Of a stretch of DNA of 64,000 nucleotides, positions 44,552 through 56,415 are shown piece by piece (position 1 is the stretch's first letter; the number at the start of each line of letters is the position of its first letter). This DNA comes from Coniferiporia sulphurascens. Taxonomy: Eukaryota > Basidiomycota > Agaricomycetes > Hymenochaetales > Hymenochaetaceae. The notes under the pieces were generated by a model. It saw only the letters and a program-made list of their open reading frames with translations. It searched no databases and was not told the origin of the DNA. The stretch lies in assembly GCA_002794785.1 (NCBI GenBank), contig NBBA01000003.1:2046001-2110000 (forward strand). Reading direction: 5' to 3'. The translations under genes were made by a program, and so were the position numbers.

Positions 44552-47500
44552 TCACAGGACAGAGAGAAAGGGTGGGAGCGTACCTGAAAGCTCCAAGAGA
44601 GCTGGGTCCAAGTCCTGGGTATGGGGTCCGAGCATATGGTGCATGTAGTCCCTAAGGAGGTCCAGGTCCATGTCCTCATTGGTGGGGTAGCCATCTAGCT
44701 CCATTGTGGCAAAAGCCAGGCGAATGGTGCCTGCGGTTCTGTCTGAGAGGCGGTTCAGGTGCCCCATCAGCCTAAGCCAATGGCACAGAACCGGTATAAG
44801 GTTTTCCTCTGCCCATTCTGAGTGGTGGGCTGGGAGGGGGATTTTAGCTGGCCAGATGCGCTGAATCCAGGGTTGGAAAGTGGAACACCCGCCTAAGATG
44901 TGGGCAGTTGTCTGTGCTGGCCATGGTGGGTGGTTATGCCACCTGCAGTGGGAGATCAGGCCATGCCTGCGTCGGTAGGCTGAGTCAAAGCTCAGCCAGT
45001 AGCCCCCATAGGGACTGGCGCGACAGAGGACTTGCGCTACTGCAGAAAGGTGGTGGCGGGGGTGATCTGCGGAGTGGGTGAGCAACTTCCGTGGGTGGCG
45101 GGAGGGGATGCCGTGTACAGCCAAATATTTATCGGCAGTGGAGGCTAGAGGGCGGGCCAGGGATAGCATCCACCATTTGACCAGAGTCTTGGTGGCCACT
45201 TCCTTTAGGGTGGATATGGAGGGCGCAAGTTGTGAGGGGGGGAGCTCCGTGGCGAGTTTCACTTCGTCGTCAGCCCATTCATTTCCAGGGACGTCCGAGT
45301 GACCCAGACACCACATGAAATGGATGGTGAGATTTGGATGTGAGTCCAAAAGCGTCTCGACCCCCACCTTCCAAAGGTGGAGGAGATGGGTGCCCGGAAT
45401 GGCAGCCCAGCTGCGGAAGAGGTTGAGTGCCGTCAGTGAATCAGACAGAAAGAACAGGTCTGATGCAACAGGCAGATGTGTGTGGAGGCAGTGGCGAGAG
45501 AAAAAATTTCCGCATCTGTGGCTGTGGCACAGGTGGGGGAGGCGAGTTGGCAAGACCGGAGTTTGGTTCGGCCGAGCATAGTGCAGATGGCGGATCCCGA
45601 GGCTGTTCCGATGCGAGAGCCATCCATGAAGACCTGGAGGTGGGGGATGGTGCTGAGGTCTAGGGCAGCCTGCACGAACTCTTTGCACATGTCGCCTGCA
45701 ACCAGGAGGGAGGGGAGGGTGAAGGTGACCTGTCCGCCTGTAAAGGCCAGGGGATCCGTCCAGGGGGGGTGCATGTATGCAGGGACCAGTTGTACCCGAG
45801 GGACTCGGACCTGCAGAGAAAGGGAAAAAGGTCTATTAGTTACATTATGGAAACATTTGCGGCCAATAGAGTGGGGGGTGCGCCATAGGCACAGGGAATG
45901 GGACATTTTTAGATATTTGAAGTAAAAAGAGAGGGGAGGGACTGAGCATAAAAAGTTTGTAGAAAAAGGGGAGGCACCCTTATAGACACCTAGTATCCAC
46001 TGACAGGCCGTGTTTTGTACAGACTGGAGGCGGTTTATTAGGGTTTTCTGTTGGCAGCCATGGTACCAGACTGGGGCGCCCCATGCTAAGATGGAGCGGA
46101 CACAGCTGGTGTATAGTCGCCGGAGGAGGAGGGCTGAAACTCCGCGTTTGGTGTTACCTAGGATGCAGAGGGCAGCGAGAGTGGAGAGCCCCTTAGAGCA
46201 CATTCTCTCTACATGGGGCTTGAAGGTAAGGCCTGGGTCCCACCAAATCCCAAGCCACCTAAGTGGGCAAGAGGGTTGGATAAGGGTGTTAGGGTCGATT
46301 TGAATCCCAGTGGTGTCCCAGCCATGATAGCCGACTCGGCGCTGAGGTGGGTGAAAGTGGAGTGCTTCTGTTTTGGCAGCTTCAATGTTGAGGCCGATGT
46401 CACTGAAGAGTCTGTCAAGTTGGTGATATGCATTGGCTAGTCGGTGGCAGTTGGATGCTACTGAGGGGCTGACACATATTAGTAAGTGGTCATCAACATA
46501 TGCGAGTGTGGTAGTGCCGGCCTGGTGAAAGCGCCGGAGGACCACACCCACAAATATTGTTGATAGGATGGGGGAAACAGGCAATCCTTGAGGGGTGCCG
46601 AGGTCGGGTTTTGGGGCGGTTGGGAGGGTGGTGCTGTCGAAGGCAACTGCGACCTGCTGGTCCGTCATGAAGGAGAGACACCAGTCTGCCATGTCTGGCA
46701 GGCACTGGAGCTCCAGCAGTTGCCGGTGGAGGAGGCGGGGGTGGACCGAGTCGAAGAAGCCCTGTATGTCAACTGCTAACACCGAGCACACAAGGCCCTT
46801 CACGTGGGCGTTCTCCGCTATCTGTAGAAGGTGTTGGGCAGCGTCATAGACTGAATGTCCTTGACACCCCCCATATTGGTTAGGTGGCAGCCAGTCCCAC
46901 TTGTTAGTGAGGAACTGGAGCCAGTTAGCTATTATCTTTTCGAGCAGTTTCCCTAGGGTCTCCTCAAGGGTGATGGGCTGGTATGAATGCGGCGAGAAAG
47001 GGTCCTTCTTATTTGGCTTCCAGAGCATAACCACTTTTGCTGCCCGCCAGCACTTGGGGTGGTGCCCCATGCGGAGGCAGTCGTTGAAAAGCATTAGTAT
47101 CTCGTCAGGGTATGCATTGACCACCCATTTCAGGGGGTGATAGCCTATTCCCAAGAGGCCCGGAGCCGATAGGTTGGAGGTGTCGGCCAGTGCCCCCATA
47201 AGCTCGGTGAAGAGTATTGGCGGGGCAGCTGGTTGGGGTGGTGGTGGCGGGTTTGGGTCCACTTGTGTGGGGGGGGGAGGACTGAAGAAAGTTTCTCAAA
47301 ATAACTCACCTTTCTCATTGTCCGACTGGGTGAAGGTGCCATCCCACCATCTGAGGGACAGGATAGGTGTGGGGTGGGTGCCGAGGCCCCGTTTGGCCCA
47401 GGTCCAGATGTTGGAGGCATCCGCTTCGGCCACCTGATCGGCATAGAACTGCCGCTTGGCCGTGCACACTCCGCGTTTGAAGGCGTGTTGCGCTGACGCT

Positions 47501-49699
47501 CATTGGAGGGGGGTGGTAGCCGTCGAGATAGTGGTCAGCAGGGTTTTGCATGTTGGTGTCCACCAGGGGACCTCCGTTTTCGATGGTTTTGAGAGGCGGG
47601 TGAATGGCTCGAGGGCCATCACCATGGCTGATACCATGGCTTCAGCCTTGTTGTCCAGGGTGAGGGTATTGCTGACTGGGAGGTCAAAGGTGAGGTCCAG
47701 TAGAGGGAAGGCAATGTCAGTCCACTCCTCTTTGTCTGCCGGTAGGAGCTGGTGGGTCTTGAGGACCTGAGGTGGGGGCCAAAAAGGAATAGACCAGCAT
47801 AGGATTGCATGGTCTGACAGTGGGGAGGGGTCAGAGGTCGCCGAGTCCAGAATGGCATCAGGGTTAATGGACGGCGCCCACCTCCTCCACATCTGGAAAG
47901 CAGGTGTGGAGACTCTGCTGGATTCGTACCCCCAGCTCATCGTCCATTTTGTATGGTGCCCCGGCCACTTGGACATCCCCGGAAATGAATGGGCTGACAT
48001 GGAAGCAAAGCTGGTGACAGAGCTCCCCCCATCTGACCTCAAACCTTCCACCTCCACACTAAAAGAGGTCACTGTCCGCACCCTCATGGAAAGATGGATG
48101 TTCTCACTAGCCTGCCCACTTGCCTCAACTGCCGATAAGTACTTGGGAGTCCATGGCCTCCCCTCCCGCCGACCTCGAAAGCTGCTCATGCATTCGGTCA
48201 ACCACCCCCGCAGCGAGCTGTCTGCAGTTGTGCAGGTCCTCTGCCACGCCAGTCCCTATGGGGGCTACTGGCTGAGCTTCGACTCAGCCTACCGTCACAG
48301 GCATGGCCTGATTTCGCACTGCAGGTGGCACAACCACCCCCCTTGGCCCACGCAGTCGACCACTCACATCCTTGGCGGCTGCAGTACCTTCCATTCGTGG
48401 ATACGGTGCGTGTGGCCACCTCGGGATCCCCTCCCAGTCCACCACTCAGAGTGGGCTGATGAAAACTGCCTCCCAGTTTTGCGCCACTGGCTTAAGCTGA
48501 CAGGGCACCTGAACCGCCTTTCTGACTGTGCCGCGGGTGCCATCCGGCTGTCATTTGCCACAATGGACCTCAACGGACTCCCTACTGACAAGGATATGGA
48601 CCTGGACCTCCTACAGGAATACATGCATCATATGCTCAGACCTTGTACTCGGGACTCGGACCCAGCCCTTTTAGAGCTATCAGGTACACTCCCTCCTTTT
48701 CCCTCTGATTAGCGCCTGTCTTTCAAATTCCTACAGATATGTCTCGGCCGGCGCCCTTGCCCCCCCTTTTCCACTTCTAAGCTTCTTACCTAACCTGCCC
48801 TTATCCACTTGGTTTGTTCATAGCGATATGTATTCCTCCTTCTTGTGTTTCTTCTTACTAAATGGGGGCTCTCCACACTTCGGCACCCTTTGGGGAGCAG
48901 AGCCCCCACCCAGTTTTGTGTGATGTGCAATGACGGCACCTCCATTGTTATGTAGTTAGGGCCCCCCCTTTGGGGGGGCGGCTTGTAATTATGTAATACT
49001 GCAGGAATAATTTAAAAAAAAAAAAAAAAGGGTTAATGAAGGGGGGGCCCAGATCATGTCTATGGGGCACCTAAGGCGGTTGCTGTTGGGCCTTGAGTCC
49101 AAGTCAGGTAAATGGGCAGGCGCTAGGCCATGCCCACAGAAAAAGTCGTCAAGGGGTTGTGCCCTCAATTCCTCTGGCCGTGAGGCGGGGAGTTCAGACC
49201 ATGTGGGGTGATGACGGTTGAAGTCGCCCGCCACAAGTAAGGTGGTGGCTATTGCCGAGGGGAGCGAGAAAAGGAAAAGCTCACCTGGGTACTGTGGGGG
49301 GGCCCCGGCCTGGTCTGGGGGTGACATGCCATAGTAATTGCACACCCGGATCGTGAGGGAGGATCAGATTTCCACAGTGAGGATGTTGGTGCTGTGTGAG
49401 GCAGTTCTGAGCACTGACCATGAAGTTGAGGGGAGGGAGCATGCCACATAGGTGACTACCCGAGGACATGAGTCGGGGGGTAGGACTGGTGTGTAGCCTG
49501 GGATGTTTGGGACGTTAAACACTGGTGTACCAGTGGGGTCAGTGAGGGATGGTTGCAAGCCTATTTGGTACCAGGGTGGTTCCTGTATAAGAATCAGGTG
49601 TGGTGGTGAAGGGGAGTCAGTAAGGAGCGGAATCAGGGAATTTATCGCCACAAGTGAGTGGGCGGCATTCCACTGCATGACGGAGATGTCTCCAATCAT
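44552..49699 (-). pseudogene. LINE ORF2 with a long intact RT region
   Basis: It starts MIGDISVMQWNAAHSL at 49699, with the ATG overlapping the ORF1 stop as ATGA. The endonuclease (IQEPPWYQIGLQPSLTD, VAGDFNRHHPTWSE) is split by the nested LINE at 47870. A 609-codon open stretch (47262-45433) holds NKKDPFSPHSYQPITLEETL, VDIQGFFDSVHPRLLHRQLL, GTPQGLPVSPIL, AYVDDHLLIC with the Asp pair intact, and the start of RNase H with FMDGSRIGTASGSA (first catalytic Asp retained). A frameshift near 45440-45480 leads to the rest of RNase H (IHFMWCLGHSDVPGNEWAD) and the end LLELSGTLPPFLSVL. This is the least decayed family-A catalytic region in the window. Confidence 0.83.
47870..49028 (+). mobile_element. 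Family-A LINE, 5'-truncated, nested, with target duplication
   Basis: The copy starts in RNase H (GAHLLHIWKAGVETLLDSYP) and keeps one open frame of 286 codons to LLELSGTLPPFPSD (48712). It then has the 3' UTR with hairpin, CTGCAGGAATAAT and an A-rich tail to 49028. AGGGTTAATG is found on both sides (47860-47869 and 49029-49038). It lies in the endonuclease region of the minus-strand copy. Confidence 0.88.
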
Positions 49700-50343
49700 G
49701 ACTCCTCCATCTGTTCGAAGGTGGGCTCATCCCCAATGGCCTCCAGGATTTGGCGGTATCACTTCTTCTTGGGGCAGGATGGGAGGGTGGCGGGGTGGTC
49801 ACCCTTGCAGTTGGTGCAGTGGCGAGGGTGTGGGCATGGGTCGGCTTCGGCCATGGCGTCGGTGGCGCAGTGGGCGCAGTTCTTGTGGTGATTGTGGGTA
49901 AGGTGATTTCCCCTGCAGTCCGAGCAGCAGGCTTGAGCACGGCACCCTTTCGTTCCATGTCCGAGGCCTTGGCAGCGCTCACATTGGGTGAGGCTGGGGC
50001 ATATGGGAGGAACGGAGAGGTGGAGGGAGGATCTGAAGAGCCAAATCTGCGGGCGCTTGAGGAGGCACTCTCGGATGGACCTGTCGGGGTCGACGAAGGA
50101 GAAGGCAACCAGGCACTTGCTCAGGGAGGGCAGGTGTTTGGGGGTTGTGGCAAAGTGGGGGGCGACTATGAAGTCCAGGAGGCGAAGTGACGGGTTGTTG
50201 GTGACTTCGGCCAGGAGGACGGCCTTGGAGATGGTGTGCTCGTTCTGGCCGAAGTGGTAGTCCTTGCAGGGTACCATTGAAATCTGCAGGGAGGACCTAG
50301 GCTGAACATGGGAAGGGGTCAGTTGGAATACCTCGGGGGCCTC

Positions 50344-50358
50344 GGCCCCCTTGGTGGT
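50344..50358 (+). repeat. Target-site duplication (partner at 51690-51704)
   Basis: GGCCCCCTTGGTGGT is exactly repeated at 51690-51704 and brackets the nested LINE 50359-51689. Confidence 0.9.
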
Positions 50359-51689
50359 CCCCCACCTGCGCCACTGCCACAGATGCCGAGGAGTTTTCCC
50401 TCGCTACGGCTCCGGGCTGGGTCATGCGCCACCTCCCAGCACAACTGTGTGTCGCATCAGACATCTTCTTTCTGTCTGATTCGCTGACCGCATTACACCT
50501 CTTCCACACATGGGATGCTGCCCCAGGCGCCCACCTCCTCCACATCTGGAAGGTGGGTGTGGAGACTCTGCTAGACTCATACCCTCAACTCACCATTCAC
50601 TTTGTGTGGTGTCCTGGTCACTCGGACATCCCCAGTAATGAATGGGCTGACATGGAAGCGAAAATGGCGACCGAGCTCCCCCCATCCGACTTAAAGCCCT
50701 CCACCTCCATGCTAAAAGAAGTTGCCATCTGCACCCTCATGGACCGGTGGACGCTTTCACTCGCCCGCCCCCTTGCCTCAACCACTGACAAATACTTAGT
50801 GGTACACGGCCTCCCATCCCGATGACCCCATAAGCTACTCATGCACTTGGTCAACCACCCCCATCGTGAGCTATCTGCAGTAGCTCAAGTCCTCTGCCAT
50901 GCCGGTCCCTACGGGGGCTACTGGTTGAGCTTCGACTCATCCTACCAGTGCAGACATGGCCTGATCTCACACTGTCAGTGGCACAACCACCCCCCTTGGC
51001 CCATGCAGTCAACCGCCCACATCCTTGGCGGCTGCAGCACCTTCCACTCATGGATACAACATGTATGGCCACCTCGAGACCCTCTCCCAGTCCACCACTC
51101 TGAGTGGGCTGATGAACACCACCTTCCGGTTTTGCGCCGCTGGCTTAAGCTAATGGGGCACCTAAACCGCCTCTCTGACCACGCCGCAGGTGCCATCAGG
51201 CTATCATTTGCCGCGATGGATCTAGACGGACACCCCACCGATGAAGACATGGACCTGGACCTCCTACGGGACTACATGCATTGTATGCTCGGACCCAGAA
51301 CCCAGGACTCGGACCCGGCCCTTTTGGAGCTATCAGGTACAACTCCCCCTTTTCCTTCCTCTTGAAGCCTGCCTTTCGAATTCCTCTGAATACGTCTCGG
51401 CCAGCGCTCTCGCCATCCCCTTATCACTTCTAAGCTTCTTACTTTGCCTGCCCTCATCCGTTTGGCTAGTTCATAGCAATATGTATCCCTCCTTCTTTCC
51501 TTGTCCTCTAACCCAATAGGGGCTCTTCACACTTCAGCACCCTTTGGGGAGCAGAGCCCCTGCCCAGTTTTGTGCGATGCGCAATGACAGGCACCTCTGT
51601 TGTTATGTAGTTAGGGCCCCCCCTTCAGGGGGGCAGCTTGTAATTATGTAATACTGCAGGAATAATAATAAAATAATAAAATAAAAAAA
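50359..51689 (+). mobile_element. Family-A LINE, 5'-truncated, nested in ORF1, 15-bp target duplication
   Basis: It starts near the RNase H second catalytic block (FFLSDSLTALHLFHTW), contains HFVWCPGHSDIPSNEWADME, one TGA near 50823, and the ORF2 end LLELSGTTPPFPSS. The 3' UTR is complete (hairpin CCCCCCCTTCAGGGGGG, CTGCAGGAATAATAATAAAA, tail to 51689). Flanking 15-base repeats are identical. Confidence 0.9.
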
Positions 51690-52152
51690 GGCCCCCTTGG
51701 TGGTGCACCTGTCGTGCATGTGGTGTGTGAAAGCCTCCGCATGCCGGTCAATAATCGTGGCTGTGGAGGGGTTAGTCGAGTATGGTCACTGTGCAAATGT
51801 GGTCACAAGGTTCCCCTTCACATTAAATGAGGAGGAGAGGACCATGACTTGGTCCGCAGTAGGGAGAGAGGCAAAGAAATCACGTGCTATTTTTGTGAGG
51901 ACCATGGCGGGTTTCTGGAGGTGTGCCGAAAGGCCGGTGACCAGTGAGAGGACCAGTGTTGGGTCCTTGGCATACATAGTAGACGGGGGGGGGGCACCTG
52001 CCACGTGCGCTTCTTCTTCTTCTTTTGTGCTGGGTTGATGACCGCCCCAGCGGCAGGTGCCACTGGGGTGGGGTTGGTGGATGTTGGGGGGGCCGCTGCT
52101 GCCGCTACCTGGGCATAGGAGGTGGGGGCAATCGAAATTGTCGCCTGGGGGG

Positions 52153-53901
52153 TCGCATACACCCCCTCCTTCGATGGGCAAATGCAACACCGATGTCCTC
52201 TCCCCCGAGACCCCTCGCAACCGGCTGGTCACCTCGGAGTTCATCAGAGCTCTGACTGACTTCGCACCAAACATAGAAAGGGCCCTCGACACCCTCAAGG
52301 CCGATATCGAAAAGGCCGCCAGCTCCACATCGGTCATACAGGCGACAGCAGCATTCCTGGGGAAATTAACAGCCCTCAGCCATGAAATGCTCTTGACAAC
52401 GTACCGGACACAAGATCGGGATGATCCGGACCACATCGCCACCCATGCAGCGGAGCAGGAGTATGCCCAGTCCATGATGGGCACGAGAATCTCACTCGGC
52501 GCACCATTCTCCTCTGCCATGAGAGCCCCATTTACCTTTAACACAAGGACTAATCAGCAGGCTCAAGCCCAACCTACTCCCCCTGACTCACAGATCTCAG
52601 CACTGGCAGACATCGTCAAGTGGCTCTCAGTCGATGTGGGGAACCTCACTCGCCAGGTCTCCTCCTTGGCATCACGCCCTGCCCCGTGGCTGCAACAGGC
52701 CCCGCAGCAGACTCCCACCAATGTGGGAGGAACCACCACTGCCCCCACCACCATGGCAACAGTAGCCACAACCATCACACCGGCTCAGCTCAAGGCCGTG
52801 GCAAAAGTCGTGCCAGCTGGAGCCCCAATGATGTATGCCCAGTTAGCAGCGATTGCAGCTAACCTCCCCCAACCCCCAGCAGCCCAGATGACCCCAGCAA
52901 AGAAGGCAAAGAAAGTCCGGCAACCACCACCCCCCCCCAAAATGTATGCCAAGGAACCTACCTTGGTCCTAACACCACGGGACCTCGTCGCTCCTGCCAC
53001 TATGTGTAAGTCAGGTGCCTCCCTCACAGAAATGGCCCGGGGTTTCTTCCAGGCCCTGCCTACTGCTGATGCGGTCACCGTGTTGTCCTCCAAGTTCAAC
53101 GTGAAGGGCAACCTGGTGACCACCTTTGCAGAAAGACCTGCCTCCTCCACCCCCACCACATCAGTGATCATCGACCGTCATGCGGATGCATTCACCAAGC
53201 ACATGCATGACCGCTGCCTAGCCCTCCCAGCGGACTGGCCCATCTTGGACCAGTTCCAACTAACCCCCTCCAGAGTCTGCCCAAGATCGACACTGTGCAT
53301 CTCAATGGTGCCCTGCCGAGATGTCTTCTTCAGACAGAACCCCCACCCCATCACCGAAGCGGCACTCCTTGCGGAGGTCCGCCAAAACCCCTCCCTCAAG
53401 CACCTCAACTTTGTGGTGCCACCCCACTATGCAACGGTACCGGAAAAGCTCCCTCTCCTGGCAGCCTGCCTGGTATCCTTCACCTTCATCGACCCAGACA
53501 GGCAAACCCGAGCACACCTCCTCAAAAGGAACAGGGTTTACCTATCTGGATCCTCCCTCCGCCTCTTGGTCCCACCGGTCCAGCCCAGCCTCACCCAGTG
53601 TGAGCGCTGCCAAGGACTAGGCCACGGAAAGAAGGGATGCCAAGCCCAGGCTCGTTGTGCCAAATGTGCTGGACAGCACTTGACGGCCAATCATCGTAAG
53701 TTGTGCACTTATTGTGCAAATGATGCAGTCGAAGGAGACACCTGCCCCCACCCCCGCCACTGCACAAACTGCCAGGGCGACCACCCTGCCACCCTTCCCA
53801 CCTGCCCGAAGAAGAAGCGCTTCTGCGCTATTGACTCCACCCTCCAGGTAGAAGAGGACACCGACGCCTTCATGGAGGAGGACCAATGAGTGCACAAATC
53901 A
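52153..53901 (+). mobile_element. Family-B LINE ORF1 fragment, open for about 570 codons
   Basis: The reading runs from before MGKCNTDVLSPETPRNR (52174) to MEEDQ-TGA at 53889 with no interruption, unlike most ORFs here. Features are SEFIRALTDFAPNIERAL, AAFLGKLTALSHEML, KMYAKEPTLVLTPRDL, SSKFNVKGNLVTTFAERPA and PSRVCPRSTLCISMVPCRDV. The knuckles are CERCQGLGHGKKGC, CAKCAGQHLTANH and CTNCQGDHPATLPTC. The first 15 bases of ORF2 (ATGAGTGCACAAATC) follow, then the sequence switches to family-A ORF1 at about 53902. The 5' UTR and start codon of this ORF1 are missing. Confidence 0.85.
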
Positions 53902-56080
53902 CACCAAGGACCCAACCTTGGTCCTCACCCCCACCATTGGCATCCGAGCCGAAAACCAGAAATCTGCGATGGCCCTCACCAAGGTGTCATGTGAGTTTTT
54001 CGCCTCCCTCCCCACCGCAGACCATGTCCTGGTCCTTTCATCATCATTTAATGTGAAAGGCAACATTGTGACCATGTTTGCATCATGACCATCCTCTGCT
54101 AACCCGACCACGGAGACGATTATCGACTGTCACTCTGTGGTGTATGCCACCCATATGCACTCAGAGTGCATCACAGCAGGAATTTCCATCCCGACTGCTT
54201 TCTCCCTAACCCCCTCCAGAGTCCGCCCTAGGTCCACACTCCACATTTCTATGGTGCCTTGCAAAGACTTCCTGTTTGGCCAGAACAGGCACACCATCTC
54301 CGAGAAGGCCCTCTTGGCTGAAGTCCGGCACAACCTGGCACTACTCAATCTCGACTTTGTAGTCACCCCCCACTTCACCGCCACTGAGGACCACCTGCCA
54401 ACCCTGGACAGATGCCCCGTGGCCTTCTCCTTCGTCAACCTGGATGGCTCCATCTGCGAATGCCTCCTCAAGAGGCCATGCATCTGGATGTTCAGCTCTG
54501 CCCTCCAGCTTTCAGTCCCACCCATCCCCCCACACTCACCCAATGTGAGCGCTGTCAGGGCCTCGGACATGGGACCAAGGGCTGCCGCACCCAACCTTGC
54601 TGCACTGACTGCATGGGTGCCCATTTGACCCGCAATCACTGCAAATTGTGTGCCCACTGTGCCACCGACACAGTGCCCGAAGGCGACACATGTCCCCACC
54701 CCTGCCAATGCACTAACTGCAAAGGCGACCACCCCGACACCCTGCCGACGTGCCCAAAGAAGAGGCGCTACCGCCAAATCATTGAGGCCCTCGATGCCGA
54801 CCCCACCGACGAACAGATGGAGGAAATATGATAGAGACACTCTCTATCCTACAGTGGAACGCCGCCCGCTCACTAGTGGCAATTCATTCCCTAATTCCAG
54901 TCCTTACCACTGACCCCTCCCCCCTGCACCTAATTCTTATACAGGAACCACCCTGGTACCAAATAGGGTTGCAACCCTCACTCACCGACCCGGCCGGCTC
55001 ACCGGTCTCCAATGTCCCCACCATCCCGGGCTACACACCTGTTCTACCCCCAGGGGCCCGCCCAAGGGTAGTCACGTATGTTTCCCGAGCCCTCCCACCA
55101 ACTTCATGGTCAATTCTCGGAGCCGCATCCCATGGCACCAACATATTGACGGTGGAGGTCCGATCTCAACTCACCCTCCGGGTGTGCAACTACTATGGCA
55201 TGCACCCCCCAGACCACGAGAACGCCTCTCCCCAGTACCCAGGTGAGTCATTCATTTTCTCACTCCCCTCAGAACTGGCCACAACCCTACTGGTGGCTGG
55301 CGACTTCAACTGTCGCCACCACTCGTGGTCCGACTTTCACATCACATGACGAGACGACTTGGGGGCACAACCCCTTGACGACTTTTTCCATGGTCATGGC
55401 CTTTTGCCCACCCATCTACCTGACAGTGACTTGCAGCCTGATGGCAATCGCCATCGGTGCCCCATTGACATGATCTGGGCCCCACCTGCAGTCAACCCCG
55501 ACTCTATTTTAGACTCGGTCACCTCCAACCCCTCTCTGTTGTCCGACCATGCTATCCTGTGCTGGTCACTGCCCTTTCGGCCCCCCCCTCCTGTCCTAAA
55601 GACACCGGCTGCTACCAGCCGACAAGGAAGAATGGACCGACATCACCCTTCCCCTTCTCGAAGCAGCCTTCCACCTGTCGGGACTCAACACCAACACCCT
55701 GGACATCAAAGCCAAGGCGGTCATCGACACCATGGTCGCTGCCCTCAAGCTGTTCACCCGCCTCTCAAAACCATCGAAAACGGAAGTACCGTGGTGGACA
55801 CCCCACTGCAAGAACTTACTATCCGCCATTACGACGGCCACCACCCCCCTCCAGCATGCAGCAGCTAGATGTGCCTTCAAAAGGGGAGTAAGGACAGCCA
55901 AACGACAGTTCTACACCGACCAGGCATCAGAAGCAGACGCCTCCAATATCTGGAACTGGGCCAAACGAGGCCTGGGCAACCGACCCACCCCTATCCCCTC
56001 GTTAAAAAAGCGAGATGGCTCCTTCACCAGGACAGATGAGGAGAAAGGTGAGCTTTTCTGTGAAACTTTCTTCATGCCTC
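53902..56080 (+). mobile_element. Family-A LINE fragment (ORF1 C-terminal half to early RT)
   Basis: It begins inside ORF1 (KDPTLVLTPTIGIRAENQK-like text in the frame of 53902), with a TGA near 54087, and has the knuckles CERCQGLGHGTKGC and CTNCKGDHPDTLPTC after a frameshift near 54530. ORF1 ends EEI, and ORF2 starts at ATG 54828 (MIETLSILQWNAARSL) with the ATGA overlap. The endonuclease continues to LPFRPPPPVLKT with a TGA near 55348, and the frame changes near 55605. It stops at FCETFFMP where the T-run of a minus-strand family-B LINE begins. Confidence 0.82.
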
Positions 56081-56415
56081 TTTTTTTTTTTTTTTTTTTA
56101 AATTTATTATTCCTACTGAGCTATGCAATACACCTGCAGCCCTGAAGGGGCCACCTGTAAACTACCTAACTACTGAGGCACCCGTCATCGCTCATTGAGC
56201 GAAACTGGGCGGGGCGCATGCCTCCCAGGGGAGGCCTTGTGAGCTTATGCACCCTATTAGAGGAAAAGAGGAAGAGGAAAGAGGGAGGTATACATATTGC
56301 AACTACTATTAACTGAACCAAGTTGAAACAAGATCAGGAAAAGAGAGTCCCTTAGAAGAGGAAAGGAGTGGCTGCAGGTGCCATAGAAGAAACCGGTGGG
56401 GAATCCGAAGGGCAG

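Larger units (their letters stand above)
44231..52152 (-). mobile_element. Family-A LINE, outer copy carrying two nested LINEs
   Basis: The minus-strand element has its (AAT)n tail at 44231 and its 5' break near 52152 in ORF1. It contains nested plus-strand LINEs at 47870-49028 (in the endonuclease) and 50359-51689 (in ORF1). Removing them restores the order: ORF1 middle (52152-51705), ORF1 knuckles (50290-49696), ORF2 endonuclease (49699-49029), then RT, RNase H and 3' UTR (47869-44231). The first half of ORF1 and the 5' UTR are replaced by an unrelated family-B ORF1 fragment starting near 52153. Confidence 0.82.
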
